Source: CAWCAL01 sp963695075 (GTDB lineage Bacteria > Actinomycetota > Acidimicrobiia > Acidimicrobiales > CAWCAL01). From it: 64,000 nt of DNA. Location: the NCBI GenBank assembly GCA_963695075.1, contig CAVOFR010000003.1, forward strand, positions 310,001-374,000, written 5' to 3'. Every line of letters starts with the position of its first letter. Position 1 is the first letter of the stretch. The position numbers were made by a program, and so were the translations under genes. Below are positions 25,810 through 35,264 of this stretch, piece by piece. Under the pieces are notes generated by a model. The model was not told the DNA's origin. It did no database searches and worked only from the letters and a program-made list of their open reading frames with translations.

Positions 25810-26988
25810 ATGTCTGATGTCGTGATCGTCGATGCCGTCCGTTCACCGGTGGGCCGCCGCAACGGGGAACTGTCCACCGTCCATTCAGCCCAGCTGTTGT
25901 CCGATGTCATTCGGGCCCTGATCGACCGCACCGGAGTCGACCCGAACCAGGTCGGCCAGGTGATCGGGGGCTGTGTGGGCCAGGTCGGCCAACAGGCCTT
26001 CAATGTCACTCGCACCGCGTGGTTGCTGGCGGATCTTCCCGTCGAGGTCGCCGCCACGACCGTCGACGCCCAGTGCGGATCCTCGCAACAGGCCACCAAC
26101 CTCGCGGTCGGGCTGATCAAGGCCGGTGTGATCGACTCGGCGGTGAGCTGCGGCGTCGAGGTGATGAGTCGCGTGCCGATGGGAGCGGCGATGAACGATC
26201 GCTCGCTCGGACGTCCGGTCCCGAAGAGCTACTTCGACAGGTACGAGTTCACCACCCAGTTCGAGGCGGCCGAGCGCATCGCCGACAAGTGGGGCATCAC
26301 GCGACCGGACTGCGATGAGTTCGGCCTCCGGAGCCAGCAGCTCGGGGCCCGAGCCTGGGCCGAAGGTCGATTCTCCACCCAGATCGTGCCGATCGACGCC
26401 CCCGACGTCGACGAGGACGGCAACCCCGGAGGCGGCACGCATCGGGTCGAGCGGGATGGCGGGCTGCGGGAGACCACGCTCGAGGTTCTGGCCGGGCTCA
26501 AGGCGGTCGCACGCGAGGATGGCGCCCACACGGCCGGCTCGTCGTCGCAGATCTCCGACGGCGCTGGCGCCGTCATGATGATGGCGGCCGACAGAGCCGC
26601 TGAGCTCGGGCTCACCGCCAGAGCCAGGGTGGTCGACACCTGTCTCGTCGGCACCGACCCGGTCCTCATGCTGACCGGACCGATCGACGCCACCAGGCAC
26701 CTGTTCGAGCGCACCGGTCTGACCCAGAACGACATCGACGTCGTCGAGATCAACGAAGCCTTCGCGTCAGTCGTGCTGGCCTGGGCCGAGGAGTTCCAGC
26801 CGGACATGGCCACCGTCAATCCCAACGGTGGCGCCATCGCGCTCGGCCATCCGCTCGGTGGCACCGGCTCGATCCTGGTCACGAAGGCGCTCCACGAGCT
26901 CGAACGGGCCGACAAGGAGCACGCCCTGATCACGATGTGCTGTGGAGGCGGCCTGGGTACCGGCACCATCCTCCAGCGCGTCGGCTGA
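25810..26988 (+). CDS. Acetyl-CoA C-acyltransferase (thiolase)
   Basis: 392 residues, normal for a thiolase. The acylated cysteine is C89 in DAQCGSSQQA, the histidine is H347 in GGAIALGHPLGGTG and the second cysteine region is CCGGGLGTG at about 377. The sequence NEAFASVVLAWA is conserved. It either cleaves 3-ketoacyl-CoA in beta-oxidation or condenses acyl-CoAs; C-terminal features alone do not decide. Together with the acyl-CoA synthetase, hydroxyacyl-CoA dehydrogenase and acyl-CoA dehydrogenase elsewhere in the window it would complete a degradation cycle apart from a hydratase. Confidence 0.93.
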   Translation: MSDVVIVDAVRSPVGRRNGELSTVHSAQLLSDVIRALIDRTGVDPNQVGQVIGGCVGQVGQQAFNVTRTAWLLADLPVEVAATTVDAQCGSSQQATNLAVGLIKAGVIDSAVSCGVEVMSRVPMGAAMNDRSLGRPVPKSYFDRYEFTTQFEAAERIADKWGITRPDCDEFGLRSQQLGARAWAEGRFSTQIVPIDAPDVDEDGNPGGGTHRVERDGGLRETTLEVLAGLKAVAREDGAHTAGSSSQISDGAGAVMMMAADRAAELGLTARARVVDTCLVGTDPVLMLTGPIDATRHLFERTGLTQNDIDVVEINEAFASVVLAWAEEFQPDMATVNPNGGAIALGHPLGGTGSILVTKALHELERADKEHALITMCCGGGLGTGTILQRVG

Positions 26989-27038
26989 CCTCGCGACTTC
27001 GTCGCCACCCCATCTGCACCAGACCCGGAGGTCGCGTC

Positions 27039-27557
27039 GTGCGCCGCCCGCGGACGCTCATCGCTCTGCTCGCCCTGTTCGTCGCGCTCGCCTGCGCGCC
27101 GACCGATCCAGCCGACCCCGGTCACGGCGGCCAGGCGACCGTCCTACGCATCGTCGACGGCGACACCATCGTGGTCGATCTCGACGGTACCGAGGAGAGG
27201 GTCCGCCTGATCGGGATCGACACCCCCGAGTCGGTGGCCGAGGACCGACCTGACCAGTGCTATGGCAAGGAAGCCAGCGACGAGTTGAGCCGCCTCATCC
27301 CGCCCGGCACGGCACTGGTGCTGGAACGCGATGTCGAACCGCGTGACCAGTACGGCCGGCTGCTGGCATACGTCCACCGAGCAGTCGACGACCTGTTCAT
27401 AAACGAGGTTCTCGTCCGCGACGGCTTCGCCGGCACGCTCACCTACCCGCCCAACGATGCCTATGCCGAGGCCTTTCGCTCGCTCGAAGCGAGCGCCCGG
27501 CAGAACGGAACCGGACTCTGGGGCGCGTGCGGCGGCCCCGACGAACCGCTGGAGTAG
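27039..27557 (+). CDS. Thermonuclease-like (SNase) lipoprotein
   Basis: 172 residues from GTG 27039, which follows a GGAGG ribosome site. The N-terminal signal ends in a lipobox (VALAC), so the mature protein is probably a lipid-anchored surface protein. The SNase domain shows LRIVDGDTIVVDLDG, VRLIGIDTPES and the second arginine in RDQYGRLLAYV; the catalytic Arg, Glu and Arg and the calcium aspartates look preserved. It would hydrolyse DNA and RNA outside the membrane, for defence or nutrient scavenging. It is followed by a YdjC-type gene 65 nt later. Confidence 0.9.
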   Translation: MRRPRTLIALLALFVALACAPTDPADPGHGGQATVLRIVDGDTIVVDLDGTEERVRLIGIDTPESVAEDRPDQCYGKEASDELSRLIPPGTALVLERDVEPRDQYGRLLAYVHRAVDDLFINEVLVRDGFAGTLTYPPNDAYAEAFRSLEASARQNGTGLWGACGGPDEPLE

Positions 27558-27622
27558 GGCGCGGCCAGGTACCGTCTCGGGCGGCGACGGCGATACCGTC
27601 GATGACGGAGAGGAGCGGACGC

Positions 27623-28459
27623 GTGACCGAACTGTGCCGCCGCCTGGGCTTCGACGACGACACCAGGGTGGCGATCATCAACTGCGACGACCTCGGGTCG
27701 ACCCACAGCGCCAATGACGCCGTCTTCGACGCTCTTCGCCAGGGTTCCGCCACCGCAGCGTCATTGATGGTTCCGTGCCCCTGGGCGCGCGAGGCCGCCC
27801 GCCACTACCGAGGCGAGGACATCGGTGTCCACCTCACGCTCAACGCCGAGCTGGATCACTACCGATGGGGGCCCATCACCCACGCACCGTCGCTCCTCGA
27901 CGGTGACGGGGGGTTCCCCCGCACCATCCTCGATCTGTGGGACCACGCCGACCTCGAAGAGGTTCGCCGCGAGTGTCGAGCCCAGATCGAGCGAGCCATC
28001 CTCTGGGGCTTCGACATCACCCATCTCGACAGTCACATGGGCCCGCTGCAACTGCGGCCCGAGTTCTTCGACGTCTACCTCGACCTCGCCGTCGAATTCG
28101 ACCTGCCGCTGCGATTGTCCGGCGAGTCCACCCAGGAACAGATCGGCTTTCCGTTTCGAAGGCTCGCGACCGAGCAGGGGGTGCTCTCACCCGACCACTT
28201 CGTGTACGTGCGAGGGGTTGGGTCCCGACGAAGCCTCGAACGGGCGCTCTTCGACCTCCGTCCCGGCGTCACCGAGCTCTACGTTCACCCCGGAATCGAC
28301 ACACCCGAGCTGCGAGCGGCGTATCCCGGCGACTGGTCGGGTCGGGTCGACGACCACCACCTCGTGGTCCACGATCGCAACTTCCGGACGCTGCTGCGGG
28401 ACTCCGGGGTCGAGACGATCGGCTGGCGGGCCCTCAAGTCGGCCCAGCAGGTCGGTTGA
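27623..28459 (+). CDS. ChbG/HpnK (YdjC-like) family deacetylase
   Basis: 278 residues from GTG 27623, chosen because GGAGAGGAG lies 6 nt upstream; ATG 27602 is the alternative. Metal-binding landmarks are INCDDLGSTHSAND, DIGVHLTLNAE and ITHLDSHMGPLQ, with HPG near the end. The family deacetylates N-acetylated sugars such as diacetylchitobiose or hopanoid intermediates, by a metal-dependent mechanism. No chitin or hopanoid genes are nearby, so the substrate is open. It is convergent with mca (3-nt gap). Confidence 0.88.
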   Translation: MTELCRRLGFDDDTRVAIINCDDLGSTHSANDAVFDALRQGSATAASLMVPCPWAREAARHYRGEDIGVHLTLNAELDHYRWGPITHAPSLLDGDGGFPRTILDLWDHADLEEVRRECRAQIERAILWGFDITHLDSHMGPLQLRPEFFDVYLDLAVEFDLPLRLSGESTQEQIGFPFRRLATEQGVLSPDHFVYVRGVGSRRSLERALFDLRPGVTELYVHPGIDTPELRAAYPGDWSGRVDDHHLVVHDRNFRTLLRDSGVETIGWRALKSAQQVG

Positions 28460-28462
28460 CGT

Positions 28463-29314
28463 CTAGCCGATGCCGGCGAAGAGGTCGTGTTCGGGTTCGG
28501 TGATCGGGAGCCGGCTGCGAGCGAGGATGTAGTCCTCGTAGGGGTAGACCTCTCGGGCGACCTCGTCGGGCAGGCCGAACCAGAACGGGCTCTCGGGATC
28601 GACCTGGGTGCCATGGGCCAGTAGAGCTGCGCGGCGCACTCCGAAGGTCTCGTGGATGTCGACGCGAGTCGTGAGTCGATGGTCGAGCGACGGTCGGGAG
28701 AACCAGCGATCGTCGAACGGCGATTCCAGGTCGAGCTCCTTCATCTTCATGTGCGTCGCGAGCATTCGCCGGCGGCTCCACATCGAGTAGTAGAGCTTCT
28801 TCGGTGTCCACGGCGCACCGGCATCGGGAAACGCCGTCACGACGCCGGCGAGATCGAACGCTGGAAGCGAGATGTCGTGGACCCGCAGATGGTCCGGATG
28901 CTGGTAGCCCTGCTGGTCGTCGGGATAGGTCACGATCACATCCGGCCGGTGTTGTCGGATGATGGTGACGAATCGTTCGACGGCCGCCATGAACGGGGCG
29001 TTGGCGAAAGCATCCGGGTGCCGGTTGGTAACGGTGTCGGGCATCCCCGAATCGCGGTAACCCAGCATGATCACGTCGTCGTAGCCGATCGCCGCGGCCG
29101 ATGCGGCAAGCTCCTCTGCCCTTACCTCGGTCAGTCGCTCACGGACCTCGGCCCTGTCCATCGCCGGGTTGAGGATGTCGCCCGCTTCGCCACCGGTAGC
29201 GCACACGAGCACGGTGCGGACACCCTCGCGGCCGTACCGGGCGACGGTGGGTGCACCCTTGGATGCTTCGTCATCGGGATGAGCGTGAATGGTGAGGAGG
29301 CAACGGTCGGCCAC
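28463..29314 (-). CDS. mca: Mycothiol S-conjugate amidase (PIG-L family)
   Basis: 283 residues. The PIG-L zinc motif is HAHPDDEASKGA at the start, followed by GGEAGDILNPAMDRAEV, a stretch shared by Mca and MshB, and the later HPDHLRVHD. Length and the SKGAPTVARY segment favour Mca over MshB. The enzyme cleaves mycothiol-drug conjugates to a mercapturic acid and glucosaminyl-inositol, so it marks mycothiol as the low-molecular-weight thiol here and supports an actinobacterial host. It is divergent from the NfeD gene across a 216-nt gap in which I see only small stem-loops. Confidence 0.78.
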   Translation of the reverse strand: MADRCLLTIHAHPDDEASKGAPTVARYGREGVRTVLVCATGGEAGDILNPAMDRAEVRERLTEVRAEELAASAAAIGYDDVIMLGYRDSGMPDTVTNRHPDAFANAPFMAAVERFVTIIRQHRPDVIVTYPDDQQGYQHPDHLRVHDISLPAFDLAGVVTAFPDAGAPWTPKKLYYSMWSRRRMLATHMKMKELDLESPFDDRWFSRPSLDHRLTTRVDIHETFGVRRAALLAHGTQVDPESPFWFGLPDEVAREVYPYEDYILARSRLPITEPEHDLFAGIG

Positions 29315-29530
29315 GGCGGATCACGGTACCGGAAGATGTAGCGAATCAACCCAACATGGTCTTGGTCCGCAGCGAGGGAATTCCGTCGTCGCCGATCTGG
29401 GAGTCGGTACCATGGAACAGCAACCGCGGGGCGCCGCCCCGTAACCGAAATCAGCGTGCGCCGTGCGCCAGCACGGTGCCGCTGCATCGTCGGGTCGGCG
29501 CGTCGCCCGATTCGTGACGAGAGGTGCAGG

Positions 29531-30031
29531 GTGGACAACCCGGATATCTGGCTCTGGATGTGGCTTGTCGCCGCCGTGGTGTTCGTCGTCGGCGAGATGC
29601 TCACGTTCGGTTCGTTCTTCCTGCTTCCCTTCGCCGGCGGTGCTGCGGTGGCATTCGTCCTCTCCCTGTTCGGCGTCAATCCCGCCATCAGCTTCGGCGC
29701 GTTCCTGATCGTGTCCGGAGCCGGCTTCGCGGCGCTCCGCCCGCTGTCCCGACGCCTCGACCGCGAGGGGCCGAGCGACGGCATCGGAGCGCGGAGACTC
29801 ATCGGCGAGGACGGCGCGGTCCTCGAGATGATTCCCGGCGGCGACGACCTCGGGCTCGTCCGGGTCGGCCGTGAGCAGTGGCGGGCCGAATCGGCCGACA
29901 AGACCGCACTGGCCGTCGGTACCCCGATTCGGGTCCTCGAGGTACGAGGCACGCGCGTGGTGGTGTGGCCCAGCAACCGACCGGGTCAGCCGCCGCTCGT
30001 CCCGCCGTCCGACAGTGGCACGGCGGGCTAG
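29531..30031 (+). CDS. NfeD family membrane protein
   Basis: 166 residues from GTG 29531. Three to four hydrophobic helices (about 5-70) are followed by a soluble OB-fold domain (GARRLIGEDGAVLEMI, then VGTPIRVLEVRGTRVVVWP), the usual short NfeD1b arrangement. NfeD proteins partner with stomatin/SPFH proteins in detergent-resistant membrane assemblies; the partner gene follows 107 nt downstream. The long 5' leader between mca and this gene holds no further gene. Confidence 0.88.
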   Translation: MDNPDIWLWMWLVAAVVFVVGEMLTFGSFFLLPFAGGAAVAFVLSLFGVNPAISFGAFLIVSGAGFAALRPLSRRLDREGPSDGIGARRLIGEDGAVLEMIPGGDDLGLVRVGREQWRAESADKTALAVGTPIRVLEVRGTRVVVWPSNRPGQPPLVPPSDSGTAG

Positions 30032-30138
30032 CGCACCGAGTCCTCAGTTCTCCCTCCCCCGCTCCGACCATCTTCCCAGGCCCTTCCCTCAGCCTTCACC
30101 CCGAGTAGCGCTCCAGCGACCCACCAAGGAGTCCCCCC

Positions 30139-31111
30139 GTGACCACCGCAGTTATCGCCGGCTTCGTCGTCCTCGTCGTCGCGGTCATCGTCTTCGTCGC
30201 GCTGGCCGTCCGCATCGTGCGTCCCTATCGAGCGCGGCATCGTCGAGCGACTCGGCAAGTACAAGGAGACCGTCGATCCGGGTCTCCGCCTGATCTTCCC
30301 GATCATGGAGACCCTGCGCCTGGTCGACATGCGCGAGCAGGTCGTCGATGTGCCACCCCAGGAAGTGATCACCAAGGACAACGTCGCAGTCACCGTCGAC
30401 GCTGTCATCTACTACGAGCCCACCGACCCCAAGCGACTGATCTACAACATCGCCAACTTCATCGTGGCGGTCACCAAGCTCGCCCAGACCAACCTGCGAA
30501 ACGTCGTGGGCGAGATGAGCCTCGATGACGCCCTGACCTCGAGGGACGTGGTCAACACCGCGTTGCGCGAGATCCTCGACGATGCCACGGACAAGTGGGG
30601 CGTCCGCGTCGTGCGCGTCGAGATCCAGAAGATCGATCCGCCGCCCGACGTCATGTCGGCGATGCACGAACAGATGAAGGCCGAGCGCACGCGCCGGGCC
30701 GTCGTGACCGAGGCCGAGGGTGCCCGCGAGTCGGCGGTCACCCGGGCCGAGGGTGACAAGACCGCTGCCATCCTCCAGGCCGAAGGTGTCAAGCAACGGG
30801 CCATCCTCGAAGCCCAGGGTGAAGCCGACGCGGTCAGGACCAGAGCCGATGCCGAGCGCTATCGGCAGGCTGCGGTCGCCCAGGGTGAAGCGGAGGCCAC
30901 CGAGGCCGTCTTCGGGGCCATCCACCGCGGTGGGGCCACCAACGACGTGCTCGCCATCAAGTACCTCGAATCGCTGGGCCGTATCGCCAACGGTCGAGCA
31001 ACCAAGATCTTCCTGCCGGCGGACATGTCCAGCATGCTCGCCTCGATCGGCACGATCGGCGAGCTCTTCCAGGATGGGGCTGATGCCGGCGGAGAGCAGT
31101 CCGCGGGCTGA
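30139..31111 (+). CDS. SPFH/stomatin-like (slipin) protein, interrupted by a +1 frameshift
   Basis: The first frame (GTG 30139) encodes an N-terminal membrane helix, TTAVIAGFVVLVVAVIVFVA, up to VRIVRPY; the rest of the protein lies in another frame from about 30230, with RGIVERLGKYKETVDPGLRL, the band-7 core IKKEVITKDNV-like segment VPPQEVITKDNVAV, and a long helical tail ending QSAG. Removing the single C at 30229 joins VRPY to ERGIVERLGKY, the standard stomatin sequence, and gives a normal ~323-residue protein. It would form ring-shaped membrane scaffolds with the upstream NfeD. A sequencing error or a recent mutation explains the break. Confidence 0.82.
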
Positions 31112-31113
31112 AT

Positions 31114-32331
31114 TCAGGAGGGAACCAGTTCGTCGGTCCCCTCCTCGTCGCGCACCAGCCGGTAGCCGCACCGTTCGGCCAGGCGGGCCCGGCCTTCGTC
31201 CGGGCCCGAGGCGATCAGTTCGTCGCCGGCCTCGAGTCGCACGAAGGCGCGGGGACGATAGAGGTACCGACCGCCGCGGCGGATGGCCAGGATGGTGAAC
31301 CCCGGCTCGATGTCGAGGCCGAGGTGGCCCAGCTTCTGACCCTCCGCCGCCGATCCGACCGCCACCGGGCACTGCATGACCACCTCGTCGGACTCGCCCA
31401 GAGCCATCTGGAGAATCGGATGGACCTCGTGGAACTTCTCGACGAGCCACACCATCTGTTGGGCCTGGTCGCCGATGTCCTCGGCGGCGCGGGAGAGATG
31501 GAGCAGGCCTCGCAACGTGGAAGGATCGAGGTGCTGTGCACCGGCTCGCAGGACCCACAGCTCGAGCCGGTCGTTCATCTCGTCGAGCCGGTCCTCGAGA
31601 TGCAGCACCTCGGCGGCCAGGCCGCGATCGGCCAGCACCAGGGCGCTGTAGGCGAGGCCGACCGACACCTCGCTGATGTTCTTCATCTCGACAAGGGTGT
31701 CGACGGCTCGATCGAGATCGGTCACCGCCGTGTCCTCGGGCTGGCGGGGCGGTTCCCACGGAGGAGCACCGGCCAGGTCGCGGAGCCGGGCTATGCCGGC
31801 CGGCGATCCGCGCAGGAAGAGGACGTCGTCGGGTAGGACGACGAGGTCGCCGGGAACGTCGATGATCCAATCACGCTGTCGCCGGACCGCCATGACGCGC
31901 ATGCCGCAGACGACTGGAAGCTCGAGGTCGGCCAGTGACCGGTGGGCCATCTGTGATCCCTCCGAGATGAGCACACGGTGCGACACCTCAGCCGCGGCGG
32001 AGAGGTCGGCCAGGAACTCCTCGGGGATCCCGAGCCGGTGGGTCACGATGCGGGCGATGTCCACCGCATCGTTGGCGATCCGCTCGATGGCGGAGATCAC
32101 CTGGAGCACCGCCGCCATCCCCTCGGCTTCCTTCGGGCGACGGACCGCGAGGATCGACACCCGCCGCATGTCCTGGACCAGGTCGCTCATGTCCTCTTCG
32201 AGCTCTCGGACCTCTTCGGCCATTTCGGGATCGCCGAAATACAGCGCGGCATATGCCAGGTCGACCATCAGGTCCGAGGTGTCCTTGGCCTCGGCCAGCA
32301 TGGTGCGGAGATTGCGGGGTCTGTCATCCAT
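31114..32331 (-). CDS. Tandem PhoU / RCK_C (TrkA-C) domain protein
   Basis: 405 residues built as two copies of a PhoU-like helical unit followed by an RCK_C unit. Unit one: AEAKDTSDLMVDLAYAALYF and IERIANDAVDIARIV, then the beta region MRVMAVRRQRDWIIDVPGDL. Unit two: EMKNISEVSVGLAYSALVLAD and AEDIGDQAQQMVWLVEKF, then LGLDIEPGFTILAIRRGGRYL ending GDELIASGPDEGRARLA. RCK_C domains bind ions or nucleotides and gate cation transporters. It lies just after and on the same strand as an MgtE/SLC41-like transporter (96-nt gap), so it is most likely its regulatory subunit. Confidence 0.82.
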   Translation of the reverse strand: MDDRPRNLRTMLAEAKDTSDLMVDLAYAALYFGDPEMAEEVRELEEDMSDLVQDMRRVSILAVRRPKEAEGMAAVLQVISAIERIANDAVDIARIVTHRLGIPEEFLADLSAAAEVSHRVLISEGSQMAHRSLADLELPVVCGMRVMAVRRQRDWIIDVPGDLVVLPDDVLFLRGSPAGIARLRDLAGAPPWEPPRQPEDTAVTDLDRAVDTLVEMKNISEVSVGLAYSALVLADRGLAAEVLHLEDRLDEMNDRLELWVLRAGAQHLDPSTLRGLLHLSRAAEDIGDQAQQMVWLVEKFHEVHPILQMALGESDEVVMQCPVAVGSAAEGQKLGHLGLDIEPGFTILAIRRGGRYLYRPRAFVRLEAGDELIASGPDEGRARLAERCGYRLVRDEEGTDELVPS

Positions 32332-32427
32332 CGGAGGTGGCCTTCAGAGTAGGGGAAGATTCGATAGCGCCAACAGGTGTGGCTGCCGCGGGGTTCCGCT
32401 CGGGCGGTCGAGCGCGACGTCCGGTCA

Positions 32428-33660
32428 TCAGATCCCCACCGCGACGATGGCGAGGATCAGGGTGAACGCGCCGATCAGATCGAGTGTCGACGCGACGATG
32501 GGAATCCCGTATGTGTCGGGGTCGAGGTGGAGCCGCACCGCCGAGATGGTCCCGTAGTAGGCGACGAGCGACACGAACACGGTCGCCAGCAGTCCGCCGA
32601 GCAGGACAGCGCCGACCAGTCGAATGATTCCCGGGCTGGTGAGATCGGTGGCCCACCCGACCAGTTGGGCGACGAGGCCCACGAGGACGAACACGGGGAT
32701 CGCCATGGCGAAGACGGCTCCCATGTCGCTCCGCGCCTCGCGTCTCGGCATCGGAGTCGGCACGACGGTACCGAGGTGGAGCTTGCTGGACAGGCGGCTC
32801 GACAGAATGCCTCCGAGTGATCCCGCTGCGCCCAGAAAGCCGGGAAGGAGGACGAGCAGGACCGTGAACGAGAAAAACGTCTCCGCCCGCTTCTCGATGA
32901 TCAGACCGCCCATCAAGCTGAGAAGGGCAGCCAAGGTCAGGGCCGGCAACGACTCCCGCATGATGCGACCGAGGATCGGAAGGCCTCCGCGGAACGCTTG
33001 GACGGTGGCGACCAGGGCCAGTGCGCTGACGACGACGGCGAGAGTCGCCGTCGTGGCGCCCCGAGCGACGAGCGGGGCCGCCGCCAGTAGCGCCGGGATG
33101 GTGAACACATCGCCCGCCGCGGTGACGAGCGGGGCGTTGACGTCATCGAGGTCCCATCCATAGCGGACAGCCGCCGCGGCGAGACTCAAGGTGACCGCGA
33201 GTACGACGACCGACGCGAGGAGGCCCCCCAGAACGGACACCACGATGTAGTCCTCGACCCCGACCGTGTCGGCCACGCCGAACGCCACCGCCACGGTCTT
33301 GGCCAGGATGCCGAGCACGACCGACAGGGTCAGGCTCAGGACCAGAGCGGCGATCACGTTCTGGCCGACCACGGTGCCGGCTCGCGGGGCCGTGGAGAAG
33401 CTACCGGCGTGGATCGACGTGCTGAGTCGACTACCCAGTGCGCCGAAGATGTTGCCCCGCAGGGCTATCGCAGCGGGGATCATGGCGAAGAGGCCCGGAA
33501 GGCGCAACAACTCGTCCTGGGCCGCGACGAGGATCATCCCGGCCAGCGCCGCCGCGATGACCGAGACCGTGAGCGCGAGCAGGCTGTTGCGGACTCCGAC
33601 GAGGTCGGAGCCGAGGAGGGCGCGCAGATGCGCCAACGGAGATCGGTTGCCGGCAGCCAT
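32428..33660 (-). CDS. MgtE/SLC41-like divalent cation transporter
   Basis: 410 residues, about ten hydrophobic helices in two similar halves. Each half has the family pattern: half one MIPAAIALRGNIFGALGSRL, half two LLPGFLGAAGSLGGILSSRL. It lacks the cytoplasmic N and CBS domains of bacterial MgtE, so regulation probably comes from the PhoU-RCK_C protein encoded directly downstream. Mg or a related divalent cation is the likely substrate. ATG 33660 begins MAAGNRSPLAHLR. Confidence 0.85.
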   Translation of the reverse strand: MAAGNRSPLAHLRALLGSDLVGVRNSLLALTVSVIAAALAGMILVAAQDELLRLPGLFAMIPAAIALRGNIFGALGSRLSTSIHAGSFSTAPRAGTVVGQNVIAALVLSLTLSVVLGILAKTVAVAFGVADTVGVEDYIVVSVLGGLLASVVVLAVTLSLAAAAVRYGWDLDDVNAPLVTAAGDVFTIPALLAAAPLVARGATTATLAVVVSALALVATVQAFRGGLPILGRIMRESLPALTLAALLSLMGGLIIEKRAETFFSFTVLLVLLPGFLGAAGSLGGILSSRLSSKLHLGTVVPTPMPRREARSDMGAVFAMAIPVFVLVGLVAQLVGWATDLTSPGIIRLVGAVLLGGLLATVFVSLVAYYGTISAVRLHLDPDTYGIPIVASTLDLIGAFTLILAIVAVGI

Positions 33661-33767
33661 GCATCGGCCCGGTCGGGCCGACCCAAGTCTGACGCATCCG
33701 TCCGCCGACGCCGGCCATGGGCGAGCGATGCCAGCATCGCAAGCCCGGTGAGGCCTACCCTGACCCC

Positions 33768-34367
33768 GTGTTCGGACGCCTCTTTCTCCTGAGCTGCGCC
33801 ATCGTCTTCGCCGTGGCCTGCAGCGACGACGGCCGTTCGCTCCAATCTCCGCCGAGCGGGGCGACCATCGCCGAGCGGGCGCCCGACACCACTGCCACGA
33901 CCACGCCGCCGCCCACCACCCCCACGCCGGCCCCGATGATGCAGCTCATCTCACCGGGCTTCGCGTCGGGGGCGCAGCTCCCGGCGCAGTACACCTGTAC
34001 CGGGGGGAGCCAGCGACCGGCGCTGAGCTGGCTCGATGTCCCGGCCGGCACCGTCGAGCTGGCCGTCGTGGTGCGCCGGATCGACGACCAGGAGATCCTC
34101 TGGGTCGCAACCGGGATCGATCCCGCGCTACCGGGTCTCGACTCGGTCCCGATCGAGACACCCGCCATCGAGCACGTCCGCGCCGACGGAGAATCGACCT
34201 GGATCGGCCCATGCCCCGACGACCCGACCGTGCAAACCTACGAGTGGGTGTTGTATGCCCTGGCATCCCCAGCGGGCCTGACCGAAGCTGCCACCGCCGA
34301 CGAAGCGGCAGACGCAGCCGACATCCGATCCACGGTCCGGGCGACGATCAGCGCGTTCTCACCCTGA
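33768..34367 (+). CDS. PEBP family lipoprotein (YbhB/YbcL-like)
   Basis: 199 residues from GTG 33768. The N-terminal signal ends at a lipobox FAVAC, then a threonine/proline linker (about 38-55), then a phosphatidylethanolamine-binding-protein domain: SPGFASGAQLPAQYTC, RPALSWLDVPAGTVELAVVV and YEWVLYAL. The role in bacteria is unclear; binding of small anionic ligands is likely. It is attached to the outer face of the membrane. Divergent from the MgtE-like gene across 107 nt. Confidence 0.85.
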   Translation: MFGRLFLLSCAIVFAVACSDDGRSLQSPPSGATIAERAPDTTATTTPPPTTPTPAPMMQLISPGFASGAQLPAQYTCTGGSQRPALSWLDVPAGTVELAVVVRRIDDQEILWVATGIDPALPGLDSVPIETPAIEHVRADGESTWIGPCPDDPTVQTYEWVLYALASPAGLTEAATADEAADAADIRSTVRATISAFSP

Positions 34368-34404
34368 TTCGGTCGTGGGAGCCAGTAGAGAGCCTGGTCC
34401 CCGA

Positions 34405-35223
34405 TCATGGCGTGGTCGGTGCGGGCAACATGACGGCGAGCTGGCGGGACTGGGCCAGGAGCACCCCGTCCCGACTCCATATCTCGCCGTCCTCCTCGAC
34501 GAATCCCCCCGTCGCCACCCGTGAGATGAATCGCACCAGGCACCAGGACGTGTCGAATCGGGCGGGGTCGCGGCGGACGTGCACGGTCAGATCCACGGTG
34601 GGAACCGGGATGAGCTCGCCCCGCGAGAAGATGGCCGGACCCCAGGCGTCGGAATAGGTCACCAGAGCCGTGACGTCGACCGGTCCTCGGTCGGACTGTC
34701 GGATCCAGCCCCCGGTCAACGCCTCCGGGCCGGTCACGAACGGCGGCGTTCCGATGCGATGACGGATGTCGTAGCGGCCGGACATCGGGATCGGTGGGAC
34801 TCCGCCCGGCCGTTCCGCCTGCTCTTGTTCGATCTCGTCGGGATCGGGCACGTCGGGGGCCGGGGACCGATCGAACTCCGCTGGACTCTCGCGGTCGATC
34901 GCGACGGCCGCGACGGCCACGGCGAGCGGTTGGTCGGCCTGTCTCAGTTGGGCGGTGACGGTCGAGAGGGTCCGGCCGGTCCGCTGGATCGCAACGGCGA
35001 GCTCGGCCGGCCCCTCGTCGGGCGGTCGCAGGTAGTGGGTGGTGAAGGAGCGGATGATCCGCGACGGATCGGCGACCTCCGCCTCGATCGCTCGCACGAG
35101 GATCGCGGCGATGTACCCACCGTTCGGGCCGCGGTGGATCCACCAGCCCCGGTCGATCTCCGCGTCGTAACGTCCGTTTCCGCGGGATTCGACAGCGCTG
35201 TCACGCTGCAGGCGGCTCTGCAT
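34405..35223 (-). CDS. Thioesterase family protein (TesB-like double hotdog)
   Basis: 272 residues from ATG 35223. The first hotdog has GWWIHRGPNGGYIAAILVRA and SFTTHYLRPPDEGPAEL, the second FDTSWCLVRFISRVATGGFV, EEDGEIWSRDGVLLAQSRQL. The pattern is that of acyl-CoA thioesterase II-like proteins of actinobacteria. Expected reaction: acyl-CoA to fatty acid. The upstream 105-nt gap contains a hairpin shared with the 3' end of dnaE2. Family sure, exact substrate not. Confidence 0.82.
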   Translation of the reverse strand: MQSRLQRDSAVESRGNGRYDAEIDRGWWIHRGPNGGYIAAILVRAIEAEVADPSRIIRSFTTHYLRPPDEGPAELAVAIQRTGRTLSTVTAQLRQADQPLAVAVAAVAIDRESPAEFDRSPAPDVPDPDEIEQEQAERPGGVPPIPMSGRYDIRHRIGTPPFVTGPEALTGGWIRQSDRGPVDVTALVTYSDAWGPAIFSRGELIPVPTVDLTVHVRRDPARFDTSWCLVRFISRVATGGFVEEDGEIWSRDGVLLAQSRQLAVMLPAPTTP

Positions 35224-35264
35224 CGGAGGCACCGTAGTTGGCCCGCATCCGGCCCGGCCCCACA

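Noticed and set aside
29400..29450. Small hairpins and a 10-codon frame (MEQQPRGAAP) in the mca-nfeD gap
   Set aside because: The stems are only 6 bp, and the mini-frame has no ribosome site; such features are common by chance in GC-rich gaps.
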